Shown: piece after piece, positions 1 through 7,370 of the stretch
Position numbering within the stretch: position 1 is the stretch's first letter
Layout: each line of letters starts with the position of its first letter
Assembly: GCA_964434235.1 (NCBI GenBank)
Contig: CAYSUN010000008.1
Location: 1-34,467, forward strand
Length of the DNA stretch: 34,467 bases
DNA from: JABMRF01 sp964434235
GTDB lineage: Bacteria > Patescibacteriota > Patescibacteriia > UBA11705 > JABHMO01
Direction of reading: 5' to 3'
Program-made: the position numbers and the translations under genes
Notes under the pieces: generated by a model
Databases searched by the model: none
What the model saw: the letters and a program-made list of their open reading frames with translations, nothing else
What the model was told of the DNA's origin: nothing

Positions 1-646
1 CTTGCTCAAAAGTATACATATCTTGCAAGGTGAAATCTTTTTGATTGAGGGAGTCAATACAATTCATGATATCCAAAATCCAACCTTTAGCATCAGGCTT
101 CTTAACTTGTCTTAGAAAGACTGTCTTCTGCCATTTCTCCATCACGTCTTTCTTGTCAAGCTCTTTTCCGTTTTTAATATAAAAAATTTGTCCTGCTTCA
201 GGTATTTTTGAAAATAGTATATTTGAACCAATCCAGCCAGCCCTTCTGGCACTTTCTGCTAGCGGTTTTCTTTTTTCAATTATAGCTGGTAAAAAAAAGT
301 GTTTTGGAATTACAAAAAAATCATTTACATTCCACATTTTTACCATATATCCCATAAAGAAAAAATTTGGTTTTTGTGGTGAGCTAATTCTTTTAATCAT
401 CTGCGAATAAGCACCTGCCGATACTTTTTTGCCAATTTTCCCTTTTTTAGATTTTAACTCAAAATCCTCCGAACATTTTTTGCAGTAAAAATCAGCTACC
501 GGTTTATTATTGCTATAATCATAAATGCTATCGCCACAACTAGGACAATATATTTCATTGAGTACCCAATTTTCAGTTAAGACGCGAGCTTTTTGAGAAT
601 AGCTTGTGTAAGAGTCTGCTAATTTTGTATTAAATTTTAAGTTCAT
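1..646 (-). CDS. dpnC: DpnI-like methyl-directed restriction endonuclease (3' end outside window)
   Basis: Reading from the ATG at 646 gives 215 residues that match the DpnI family throughout. DpnI cleaves GATC only when the adenine is methylated and so protects cells that lack Dam methylation. Visible features are a zinc site (CPSCG at about 34-38 and CKKC at 55-58) and the PD-(D/E)XK core, with D52 in PVADFYC and E63/K65 in FELKSKKG. The conserved segments RRAGWIG and KGWILDIMNCID lead into the C-terminal winged helix that reads methylated DNA. DpnI is about 254 residues, so roughly 40 C-terminal residues lie beyond the window. The gene follows a truncated adenine methyltransferase by 18 nt, with no clear Shine-Dalgarno, so translation may be coupled to that remnant. 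An active Dam next door would be lethal with an active DpnI, so the truncation makes biological sense. Family assignment is confident; activity is inferred. Confidence 0.9.
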   Translation of the reverse strand, partial: MNLKFNTKLADSYTSYSQKARVLTENWVLNEIYCPSCGDSIYDYSNNKPVADFYCKKCSEDFELKSKKGKIGKKVSAGAYSQMIKRISSPQKPNFFFMGYMVKMWNVNDFFVIPKHFFLPAIIEKRKPLAESARRAGWIGSNILFSKIPEAGQIFYIKNGKELDKKDVMEKWQKTVFLRQVKKPDAKGWILDIMNCIDSLNQKDFTLQDMYTFEQ

Positions 647-664
647 AAATTAAGCAGACGTACA

Positions 665-1333
665 TTAAGAAAATGAAGAAGCATTGTTTGCCACATAGCA
701 AGAGAGATCAAAATATATTTTTACATTCTTGAGAGCTTTTGAGATTTTCCGTAGATTGTTTTCGTCACAAATTAGGGGATTAGTGTATTTACCAAAAGGA
801 ACATTGAACTCTCCCTTGCTATTTACTCGGTATAGTCCATTGAAGCATGTCCGATTGAGATAAATAAATCGTGAAGCGATTTTGATATCCGAAAGTTTTT
901 TGGTGTTTTGACTACGCACGCCTAAGAAAAAATCTCTGTCGTATCTATATGTTTTTAAAGATTTGATAAGTTTATCTACATTATTTTTTATGACATTGTA
1001 CGTTGTTATTAATTCCAAATTCAAGTCAGATAAAACAGCTTTTTGAGGTAGTAAATCAAGAAAGACCGCTCCGCCATCGACAAATGGTTCGTGGTAGGTA
1101 GATTTAATAGGATCAAAACCTTCTGGAGGGTACAAACCCAATTCTTTGAATTGTTTTAATAATTGTCTTTTTCCGCCAACCCATTTTACAAATGGTTTTG
1201 GTCTCTCGGCAATAATTTTAGAGGCATCTTCCAATAAATTATCTTTTTTTACCATACTAAAAATCACCCTAGAAAAAATAGGATTGATACCAAAAACCTG
1301 CTGGAGTTGTAGGATTCCTTCTCTTTCAGTCAT
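665..1333 (-). pseudogene. Dam/DpnM-type N6-adenine methyltransferase, truncated before the DPPY catalytic motif
   Basis: The 222-residue frame carries the N-terminal half of a GATC-type adenine methyltransferase. It has the SAM-binding motif X (FVKWVGGKRQLL, about 48-59), motif I (HEPFVDGGAVFLDLLP, about 81-96) and the family signature NRTCFNGLYRVN followed by GEFNVPFG (about 160-181). Alignment by eye with E. coli Dam puts the stop codon a few residues before the DPPY motif IV. That motif and all C-terminal motifs are missing, so the protein should be catalytically dead. The first ATG (1333) has no ribosome site. An internal ATG at 1255 (Met27) has AGGGTGA about 8 nt upstream and better fits the usual family start, so I favour 665-1255. 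The frame ends 18 nt before the DpnI-like gene. It looks like a scar of a DpnII-type cassette replaced by a DpnI-type one, though a retained role as a DNA-binding stub cannot be excluded. Confidence 0.8.
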
Positions 1334-1349
1334 AATATTTTATATAATT

Positions 1350-1378
1350 ATATTACCATTTTTCAAGTTCAAATACAA
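1350..1378 (-). promoter_or_regulatory. Putative promoter for the dam remnant/dpnI-like pair
   Basis: On the minus strand TTGTAT and TAATAT are separated by 17 nt. Transcription would begin close to the ATG at 1333, which leaves that start almost leaderless and supports the internal start at 1255. The region is very AT-rich, so chance matches are likely. Confidence 0.35.
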
Positions 1379-1564
1379 TTCACTAAGAGTCATGTGCACA
1401 CACATATTGCACTTTTTTGCTTCCTTTTTAGCATCGGAAAACCTTCTAGTGAAAGGGTAGCAAAAAAAGTATTTATAGTTTTTTTGAGGTTTTGGGCTAT
1501 TCTGGAATCCTAACCCCTCATTTTTACCCAATCATATGTTTATTTTAACTGTGGATAAAGTAGG

Positions 1565-1593
1565 TTTTAAATTCTGCTGATTTTCGGTATAAT
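1565..1593 (+). promoter_or_regulatory. Putative promoter with overlapping palindrome for the LexA-methyltransferase gene
   Basis: TTTTAA and TATAAT are spaced by 17 nt. A perfect 10-bp palindrome, ATAATATTAT (1592-1601), begins inside the -10 box. It is a position where a LexA-type self-repressor could bind. The palindrome is low-complexity, so its role is a guess. Confidence 0.4.
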
Positions 1594-1633
1594 AATATTA
1601 TGATGCTAAATAATTTAATCCGTCAAATGTATT

Positions 1634-3196
1634 ATGCCTAATTTAACTTTGAAACAAAAGCAGATATTTGATTACATAAAATCTTTTATTAGTAAAAAGG
1701 GTTATTCTCCAACTTTTGAGGAAATTAGGAAGTATTTTAGGCTTAAAGCCTTGTCAGGTGTCTACCAACATATAGATGCTCTCATAAGTAAAGGTTATAT
1801 TACTAGAAATGAAAATGCTACTCGTGGTTTGGGAATAAGAGAGAATGGTAAAATAGACACAATTGAAATACCTTTAATGGGTATAATTGCTGCTGGGCAA
1901 CCGATTGAAGCAATAGAAACTAGAGGTGAAACAATTACGATTGCTAGAGATAGTTATTTTGATGCAGAGCAACTTTATGCCTTGAGAGTGGTTGGCGATA
2001 GTATGATTGATGAGGGAATTTTTGATGGTGATACTGTAGTAATAAAAAAACAGGAAAGTGCTGATAATGGACAAATGGTTGTGGCCATTGTAGACGAAAA
2101 TGAAGCAACTCTTAAAAAAATATATCGTGAAAAAAATAGATTCAGACTACAACCGGCAAATCAAAATTTGTTACCAATCTTTCGGACAGAAGTTGAGGTA
2201 CGTGGAATTGTAATTAAAATAATTAGAGATTTTGGTAAGCAGTTACAGGAAACTAAACTTTTTAAAACCATTGACTTGTTTGCGGGTGTTGGCGGGATAA
2301 GACTTGGTTTTGAAAAAGCTGGTTTTGAAACTGTTTTTGCAAATGACTTCGAATCACAATGTAAGGGTACTTATGATTTAAATTTTGATGGTACAAAACT
2401 TTTTGTAGAGGATATACAGAAAATAAATGAGAAGAAATTACCAGCTTTTGATTTTCTGCTCGGAGGTTTTCCTTGTCAGGCATTTTCAATTGCAGGTTAC
2501 AGGAAAGGATTTGATGATGAAAAAGGACGTGGAAATTTGTTTTATGATGTTGCACGAATTTTGAAAGAAAAAAAGCCAATGGGTTTCATGCTTGAAAATG
2601 TAAAAAATTTAAAAGGACATGATAAAGGAAAAACATTTAAAATTATTTTAGATACGCTTGAAGAATTGGGCTATTATGTAAAATCAAAGGTGCTGAATAG
2701 TATGGAATATGGTAACGTTCCTCAAAACAGAGAAAGAATATATATTGTCGGTTTTAGAGATAAAAGACATTACGAAAAATTTAGTTTTCCAAACACTGTA
2801 CGGCTTACAAAGAAAATTACTGATTTATTGGAAGAAAATGTTGATGAGAAATATTATTACAATGGTAAACCACTCTACAAAAATTTAAAAGATGAAGTAA
2901 CGAACAGGGATACTGTTTATCAGTGGCGTAGAAAATACGTGCGCGAGAATAAAAAGGGGGTTTGTCCTACTTTGACAGCCAACATGGGAATGGGGGGACA
3001 TAATGTGCCAATTATTAGGGACAAAAAAGGAATCAGAAAACTGACTCCTCTCGAATGTGCTAGAATTCAAGGCTTTCCAATGAATTATAAACTTCCAAAA
3101 AATATTTCAGATTCTGCCTTATATAAGCAATTTGGCAATTCTGTTAGTGTTCCAGTCGTTGAAGCTGTTGCAAAACAAATTAAAAAAGTTTTATAA
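1634..3196 (+). CDS. LexA repressor/autoprotease fused to C5-cytosine DNA methyltransferase
   Basis: A single 520-residue frame. Residues 1-75 are a LexA-type winged helix (KQKQIFDYIKSF, GYSPTFEEIRKYF). Residues 76-200 are an S24/LexA protease with the Ala87-Gly88 cleavage site (IIAAGQP), nucleophile Ser123 (GDSM) and Lys161. These positions closely track E. coli A84-G85, S119 and K156. Residues 211-520 are a complete cytosine-5 methyltransferase. They carry motif I (DLFAGVGGIRLGF), motif IV with Cys281 (GGFPCQAFS), motif VI ENV (321-323), motif VIII QNRERIYIVGF, a target-recognition region at about 375-465, and motifs IX and X (LTPLECARIQGFP, YKQFGNSVSVP). The reaction is SAM-dependent 5-methylation of cytosine at an unknown site. 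Both halves look intact, with no frameshift at the joint (200-210). Methyltransferases with short N-terminal HTH regulators are known; a full self-cleaving LexA is unusual. Inference: RecA-stimulated self-cleavage would separate the methyltransferase from its operator-binding domain and induce the module on DNA damage. No strong ribosome site precedes the ATG. It converges on a likely endonuclease gene 10 nt away. Confidence 0.93.
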   Translation: MPNLTLKQKQIFDYIKSFISKKGYSPTFEEIRKYFRLKALSGVYQHIDALISKGYITRNENATRGLGIRENGKIDTIEIPLMGIIAAGQPIEAIETRGETITIARDSYFDAEQLYALRVVGDSMIDEGIFDGDTVVIKKQESADNGQMVVAIVDENEATLKKIYREKNRFRLQPANQNLLPIFRTEVEVRGIVIKIIRDFGKQLQETKLFKTIDLFAGVGGIRLGFEKAGFETVFANDFESQCKGTYDLNFDGTKLFVEDIQKINEKKLPAFDFLLGGFPCQAFSIAGYRKGFDDEKGRGNLFYDVARILKEKKPMGFMLENVKNLKGHDKGKTFKIILDTLEELGYYVKSKVLNSMEYGNVPQNRERIYIVGFRDKRHYEKFSFPNTVRLTKKITDLLEENVDEKYYYNGKPLYKNLKDEVTNRDTVYQWRRKYVRENKKGVCPTLTANMGMGGHNVPIIRDKKGIRKLTPLECARIQGFPMNYKLPKNISDSALYKQFGNSVSVPVVEAVAKQIKKVL

Positions 3197-3206
3197 AATA
3201 ATAAAA

Positions 3207-4289
3207 TTATTTTAAATATTGCCTAATATTATCAAGCATGGCACTCTCCTTACTTGAGATTTTATCTATAATAGATTTGTGCATAAAATATTCACCAATT
3301 TTTGAGCTAGATCTATCCAATAATTGAAGCTTAATAATATAGGTTTTATTTTTTTCTAAGTTTCTGTCGTTTATTTTTGCTTTATCTTTTGTGTAAATTG
3401 TAATTGAACTTTTACTATTTTTCAAAACTTCAATTTTAGCTACATTTTCAACATAAATATCAAGTAATTTGTGTTTTTCATTGTTATCCAATTTATTTTC
3501 TTTCCAACTATATAAATTGTTTTTATTTTTATCTACTAAGTCAGAAAAAGATAGAGTTTGTGGCAGTGTTCTTGGTGTTCGAGTTTCGTTTATTTCTTTT
3601 ATGTAAAAGGGACTTTCGCCATCGTTACATAAGTTTGAATACTGCATAAAATCACTCGCTAAACAAACTGTAATAAGTTTTAGAGAGCCTAAATCCGCGT
3701 TATCTCGCTTGATCTTTGTAACTGGCGATAAATCTTTATTCTCATTTGCTTTTATGAAGACATCGTCGTCCATTTTTAATTTGTTATAAATTTTTTCGCT
3801 AATAACAGTTTGTTCAAAAAATGGCAATAAATAGTCGCTATCAAGATTTGTTTCGACCATTACAAGAAATTGTTTGTCATAGCCTTGATTTCTCAAACTA
3901 ACCATATATTGTGCTTTTTTGAATGATTTGACTTCAATTTGCGGGGCATTATGTAGAGCTTGCCACTTATTGACATACTCAACAAAGGGTATTGCTTTTG
4001 ATCCTATCTTCACACCCAAGACATCTGGTGCAATCCCAGATTTTTTAGGGTCATATTCATAATAGTCGGAGATGACTTCAAGTTTTTTTGCTATTTTTGG
4101 AAGAAAATATTTATTAAAAATTACACTCTCAGGAATAATATTAATCCAACGATCAAAAATGCCACCAATATAATCGCTTTTTCCACTAAGACCTCCATAC
4201 ATTTTGCCACGCTGGGCCATTGAGCAAACAAAATATATATAAGGAACAACATCTTCTTTGTTAATAATAATCTCACTGTTATAGTTCAT
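3207..4289 (-). CDS. Probable type II restriction endonuclease (PD-(D/E)XK), partner of the LexA-methyltransferase
   Basis: A 360-residue protein that I cannot assign to a named enzyme family. It contains a nuclease-like signature, Asp89 in APDVLGVK followed by Glu119-x-Lys121 in QIEVKSFKKAQYMV. This fits PD-(D/E)XK spacing, with a hydrophobic strand (KQFLVMVETNL, about 139-149) after it. It lies tail to tail with the methyltransferase gene (10 nt between stops), a common layout for type II modification and restriction pairs. There is no signal peptide or membrane segment. Composition is AT-rich like its neighbours. The alternative is an unrelated nuclease or defence protein. Nuclease fold: moderate confidence. 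Pairing with this methyltransferase: inferred only from position. Confidence 0.6.
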   Translation of the reverse strand: MNYNSEIIINKEDVVPYIYFVCSMAQRGKMYGGLSGKSDYIGGIFDRWINIIPESVIFNKYFLPKIAKKLEVISDYYEYDPKKSGIAPDVLGVKIGSKAIPFVEYVNKWQALHNAPQIEVKSFKKAQYMVSLRNQGYDKQFLVMVETNLDSDYLLPFFEQTVISEKIYNKLKMDDDVFIKANENKDLSPVTKIKRDNADLGSLKLITVCLASDFMQYSNLCNDGESPFYIKEINETRTPRTLPQTLSFSDLVDKNKNNLYSWKENKLDNNEKHKLLDIYVENVAKIEVLKNSKSSITIYTKDKAKINDRNLEKNKTYIIKLQLLDRSSSKIGEYFMHKSIIDKISSKESAMLDNIRQYLK

Positions 4290-4327
4290 ATTTTAAGTAT
4301 TATGTAGTATTAACTTTGTTTAAAATC

Positions 4328-4352
4328 GTCCCGCCCGAGTATACAGCGGGAC
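4328..4352. repeat. GC-rich hairpin upstream of the predicted endonuclease
   Basis: GTCCCGC (4328-4334) and GCGGGAC (4346-4352) form a 7-bp stem with an 11-nt loop in an otherwise AT-rich intergenic stretch (4290-4556). Neither strand has a clean T-run directly after it, so it is not a convincing terminator. It may be a dispersed palindrome or a regulatory structure. Confidence 0.5.
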
Positions 4353-4529
4353 ACCTATTTTCCCCTCAATCACATTCGCATTCGCCTTTTTTTAATTGTC
4401 TAAAAGTGGGTGGCAATAAGGGAATAATTAAAATGTATTTCCTCTAACTCCCTTTTTACAAACTCACTTTTTCCCATTGTAAATTTATATGCTAAAAAAG
4501 GAGTTATAGCTAATCATGAGTATATTATA

Positions 4530-4552
4530 AATCCCAACTACCGTTGGGATTT
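4530..4552 (-). terminator. Rho-independent terminator of gyrB
   Basis: The stem AATCCCAAC/GTTGGGATT with a TACC-type loop sits 4 nt past the gyrB stop codon and is followed on the minus strand by an AT-rich tract. Confidence 0.7.
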
Positions 4553-4556
4553 GAGT

Positions 4557-6674
4557 TTATACATCTAAGTTTTTTACACTCTTGGCGTGTGTTTGGATAA
4601 AACGTTTGCGAGGCAAAACGTCTGAACCCATTAAAACATCAAAAACTTCATCTGCTGCTTCAGCATCATCAATCGTAACTTTCTTTAACAAGCGATGAGC
4701 AGGATCCATGGTCGTTGTCCATAGTTGTTCAGGGTTCATTTCTCCAAGACCTTTGTAGCGTTGAATTGAAACACCTTTTACTCTTTGAATGCCTTCTGGT
4801 AAAGGATCACCTTCGTCATTGTTTTCTTCGTTTTCTGGCGTTTCTGTTGATTCTGGTTTTTCTATTTTTTCTTCTTTAACTTCTTTGTTTTTAGCTGAAT
4901 TTTTTTGTTCAAGTTCAATTATTTTTAAAGCATCTTCTAATTCAACTTCAGAAAAAACATATTTTGATTCTTTGCCTCTTTTTATTTGGAAAAGAGGTGG
5001 TTGAGCAATGTATAGATGTCCTTTGGTTATTAATTCAGGAAAATGTCGATAGAATAAAGTTAAAAGCAAAGTTCTAATGTGCGAACCATCAACGTCAGCA
5101 TCTGTCATGATAATGATTTTATTGTAGCGTAATTTTTCAATTTCAAATTGTTCACCAATATTTGTACCCATGGCAATAATTAAGGATTTTACTTCATTAT
5201 TGGCTAGCATTTTGTCTAATCGAGCTTTTTCTACATTAATAATTTTTCCTCGAAGAGGTAGAATAGCTTGAAATTCTCGATTTCGACCTTGTTTAGCTGA
5301 ACCACCAGCAGAGTCTCCCTCTACAATGTATAATTCACATTTTTCAGGTTCTTTTGATGAACAATCAGCTAGTTTTCCTGGTAAACTTAAACTATCCAAA
5401 ACACCTTTTCGTAAAACAGTTTCTCTGGCCGCTCTGGAAGCTCGACGAGCTTGAGCTGCTAAAAGAGCTTTGCCAATTATTGCTTCAGCATCTCGTGGAT
5501 GTTCTTCCAAAAAGATCGCTAAATATTCTGATAAAACACTATCAACTGCAGGTTTGACTTCGGCGTTGCCAAGTTTGGCTTTGGTTTGACCTTCGAATTG
5601 AGGATCGCCAATTTTAATACTAATTACAGCCGTTAAACCTTCCCTGACATCATCACCAGAAAGATTATCATCTTTTTCCTTTAAAATATTATTTTTTCTG
5701 GCGTAATTATTTAATGTTCGAGTCAAAGCAGTTCGGAATCCCGCCACGTGCATACCACCTTCTGGATTAAGAATGTTATTGGTAAAGGCCAGTAAAATTT
5801 CGTCGTAACCTTCAGTGTATTTAATTGCTATTTCAACATTAACATCATCATGAGTTTTTTCAACATAAAAAATATTTTCATGTTTGGTTTTTTCTTTGCG
5901 ATTCAACTGTTTAACGTAAGAAGCAACTCCACCTTCAAAATAAAAACCATACTGCTTAACAGCTGTTTTTTCTCTTAAATCAATAACAATAATTTTAATA
6001 CCTTTGGTTAAATAAGCTTGTTGTCTTAATCTGTTTAGAATTTTTTCCCATTTGAATTCTAAAACTGTGAAGATTTCATTATCTGGTTTAAAGGTAATAG
6101 TTGTTCCGTTGCTAAAACTTTTTTCTGGATAAGCTGAATCAGGTTTCATTGTTCTTTTGACATTGCCAATCATTTTGACTTTGTCTTGAACTTTTCCTCG
6201 TTTGTATTCTTGAAAATAAACTTTGCCATCTTTTTTTACTTCAGCTTGTGTCCATTCTGATAAAGCGTTTACTACAGAAGCACCTACTCCGTGCAAGCCA
6301 CCTGAAACTTTGTATCCACTATCACCACCAAATTTACCTCCAGCGTGAAGTTTTGTCATAACAGTTTCTAGGGCAGAAGTTTTTGTAGCTTTATGTATTT
6401 CTACTGGGATTCCTCGGCCGTTATCAGAAACTTGGATTATGTTATCTGGTAAAATTTTTACGATAATTTCATTACAATGGCCAGCCATTGCTTCGTCAAT
6501 GGAGTTGTCAACAATCTCCCACAGCATGTGATGTAAACCTTCTTCAGCCGTATTTCCAATGTACATGCCAGGTCTTTTTCGAACTGGATCTAAACCTTCC
6601 AAAACTTGAATTTGGTCAGCACCATAAGCATCTTTTTTTTCTTTTGGAGACGGAGTATTTGTTGTCTTTGGCAT
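4557..6674 (-). CDS. gyrB: DNA gyrase subunit B
   Basis: The 705-residue ATPase subunit of DNA gyrase, which with GyrA introduces negative supercoils. Seen in order: the GHKL ATPase domain (IVDNSIDEAMAG, VSDNGRGIPVEIH, GGLHGVGASVVNALS), the transducer, and the TOPRIM domain with EGDSAGGSAKQGR and the metal site DADVDGSHIRTLLL. The C-terminal GyrB signature is QRYKGLGEMNPEQLW, then the tail RKRFIQTHA. Between TOPRIM and QRYKGLGEM (about residues 585-630) there is a charged Lys/Glu-rich insertion with low sequence complexity. Length is otherwise close to short GyrB forms of Gram-positive type. The gene is monocistronic here, with its own promoter (6733-6761) and terminator (4530-4552). ParE is the only real alternative; the C-terminal sequence favours GyrB. 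Confidence 0.95.
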   Translation of the reverse strand: MPKTTNTPSPKEKKDAYGADQIQVLEGLDPVRKRPGMYIGNTAEEGLHHMLWEIVDNSIDEAMAGHCNEIIVKILPDNIIQVSDNGRGIPVEIHKATKTSALETVMTKLHAGGKFGGDSGYKVSGGLHGVGASVVNALSEWTQAEVKKDGKVYFQEYKRGKVQDKVKMIGNVKRTMKPDSAYPEKSFSNGTTITFKPDNEIFTVLEFKWEKILNRLRQQAYLTKGIKIIVIDLREKTAVKQYGFYFEGGVASYVKQLNRKEKTKHENIFYVEKTHDDVNVEIAIKYTEGYDEILLAFTNNILNPEGGMHVAGFRTALTRTLNNYARKNNILKEKDDNLSGDDVREGLTAVISIKIGDPQFEGQTKAKLGNAEVKPAVDSVLSEYLAIFLEEHPRDAEAIIGKALLAAQARRASRAARETVLRKGVLDSLSLPGKLADCSSKEPEKCELYIVEGDSAGGSAKQGRNREFQAILPLRGKIINVEKARLDKMLANNEVKSLIIAMGTNIGEQFEIEKLRYNKIIIMTDADVDGSHIRTLLLTLFYRHFPELITKGHLYIAQPPLFQIKRGKESKYVFSEVELEDALKIIELEQKNSAKNKEVKEEKIEKPESTETPENEENNDEGDPLPEGIQRVKGVSIQRYKGLGEMNPEQLWTTTMDPAHRLLKKVTIDDAEAADEVFDVLMGSDVLPRKRFIQTHAKSVKNLDV

Positions 6675-6732
6675 AAAATATAAAAAATTAGAATATCACT
6701 ATTCATTATTTATAGCTTTAATTTATATAAAC

Positions 6733-6761
6733 AGTTTAGCATAAAATTTTCTTTTTGTGAA
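6733..6761 (-). promoter_or_regulatory. Putative gyrB promoter
   Basis: On the minus strand TTCACA, 17 nt, then TAAACT preceded by TGC (an extended -10 element). It lies about 60 nt upstream of the gyrB ATG. Confidence 0.5.
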
Positions 6762-6802
6762 GCTAGAAACCAAAGTAAAAGGGGATAAAAACAGTTTTAA
6801 TT

Positions 6803-6832
6803 TTGCCTCAAATTAATAAAAAATGGTATAAT
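6803..6832 (+). promoter_or_regulatory. Putative promoter for the four-helix-bundle gene
   Basis: TTGCCT, 18 nt, TATAAT. The predicted transcript start falls just before the 9-bp tandem repeats, which would therefore be in the 5' leader. Confidence 0.5.
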
Positions 6833-6842
6833 AAATTCAGTT

Positions 6843-6886
6843 AAAAGTTTATAAAGTTCATAAAGTACGTAAAGTTCATAAAGTTA
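6843..6886 (+). repeat. Tandem 9-bp repeats in the leader of the four-helix-bundle gene
   Basis: Four consecutive 9-bp units: ATAAAGTTC (6851), ATAAAGTAC (6860), GTAAAGTTC (6869) and ATAAAGTTA (6878). A partial unit AAAAGTTT precedes them. There are no spacers, so this is not a CRISPR. It could be a protein-binding array or replication slippage. Confidence 0.85.
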
Positions 6887-6908
6887 GATACATAGTAAAA
6901 GCAAAAAA

Positions 6909-7253
6909 ATGAAATTTGAGAAATTTGAAGATATATTAGCCTGGCAAAAAGCAGAACTATTAACTATAAATATTTATAAGTTGTTCAAAGATTGTGGTGA
7001 TTATAGTTTTAAACGACAAGTGGAACGAGCAGTTATTTCAATAATGAATAATATTGCTGAAGGTTTTGAGCGACAATCGAATAAAGAATTTAAGTATTTT
7101 TTATTTATTGCAAAAGGATCATGTGGCGAAGTGAGATCGATGTTACATGTTGCCTCTAAATTAGGTTACATTGAAGAAGGTCAATATTCTGAATTAAAAA
7201 TTGTTTCAACCGAAATCTCAAAAATGCTTTCTGGTCTAATAAAAAAACTTTAA
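6909..7253 (+). CDS. Four helix bundle protein (23S rRNA intervening-sequence/S23 family)
   Basis: A 114-residue protein of the family first seen in intervening sequences of 23S rRNA and later as stand-alone genes. It is related to the accessory (Avd) proteins of diversity-generating retroelements. Family signatures are seen: FEDILAWQKAELL at the N terminus, FKRQVERAVISIMNNIAEGFER (about 39-60, cited as one region) and a short helix near GSCGEVRSMLHVA. The length is typical. No rRNA gene or reverse transcriptase is near, so this is a free-standing copy of unknown function. It has its own promoter, and its leader carries the 9-bp tandem repeats. Family assignment is firm; function is not known. 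Confidence 0.88.
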   Translation: MKFEKFEDILAWQKAELLTINIYKLFKDCGDYSFKRQVERAVISIMNNIAEGFERQSNKEFKYFLFIAKGSCGEVRSMLHVASKLGYIEEGQYSELKIVSTEISKMLSGLIKKL

Positions 7254-7293
7254 TTTTATATATTACCTTTTTTTAACTTAATACTTATTTTTA

Positions 7294-7330
7294 CCCCGAA
7301 CTATAACGCTATAAGACGTTAAGTTCAGGG
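7294..7330. repeat. Imperfect inverted repeat between the four-helix-bundle gene and its neighbour
   Basis: CCC, GAACT and TAACG on the left pair with CGTTA, AGTTC and GGG on the right, with one mismatch and one bulged A. There is no T-run right after it. It may be a weak terminator or a dispersed palindrome. Confidence 0.5.
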
Positions 7331-7370
7331 CAAGCCTTTTAACTTTTAACTTTAAAAACTTGTTTACTCT

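Larger units (their letters stand above)
1334..1633. other. Divergent intergenic region, no supported gene
   Basis: About 300 nt separate the dam remnant and the LexA-methyltransferase gene. A 63-codon minus-strand open frame at 1340-1531 has no recognisable domain and no start signal, so I do not call it. The region appears to hold only the two divergent promoters. Confidence 0.5.

Noticed and set aside
1340..1531. 63-codon minus-strand frame upstream of the dam remnant
   Set aside because: No ribosome site, no recognisable domain, and its composition looks like non-coding DNA; it overlaps the promoter region.
6843..6886. CRISPR-like array
   Set aside because: Units are 9 bp with no spacers and no cas genes are in the window.
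6909..7253. Diversity-generating retroelement, suggested by the Avd-related protein
   Set aside because: No reverse transcriptase and no template/variable repeat pair are visible in the window.
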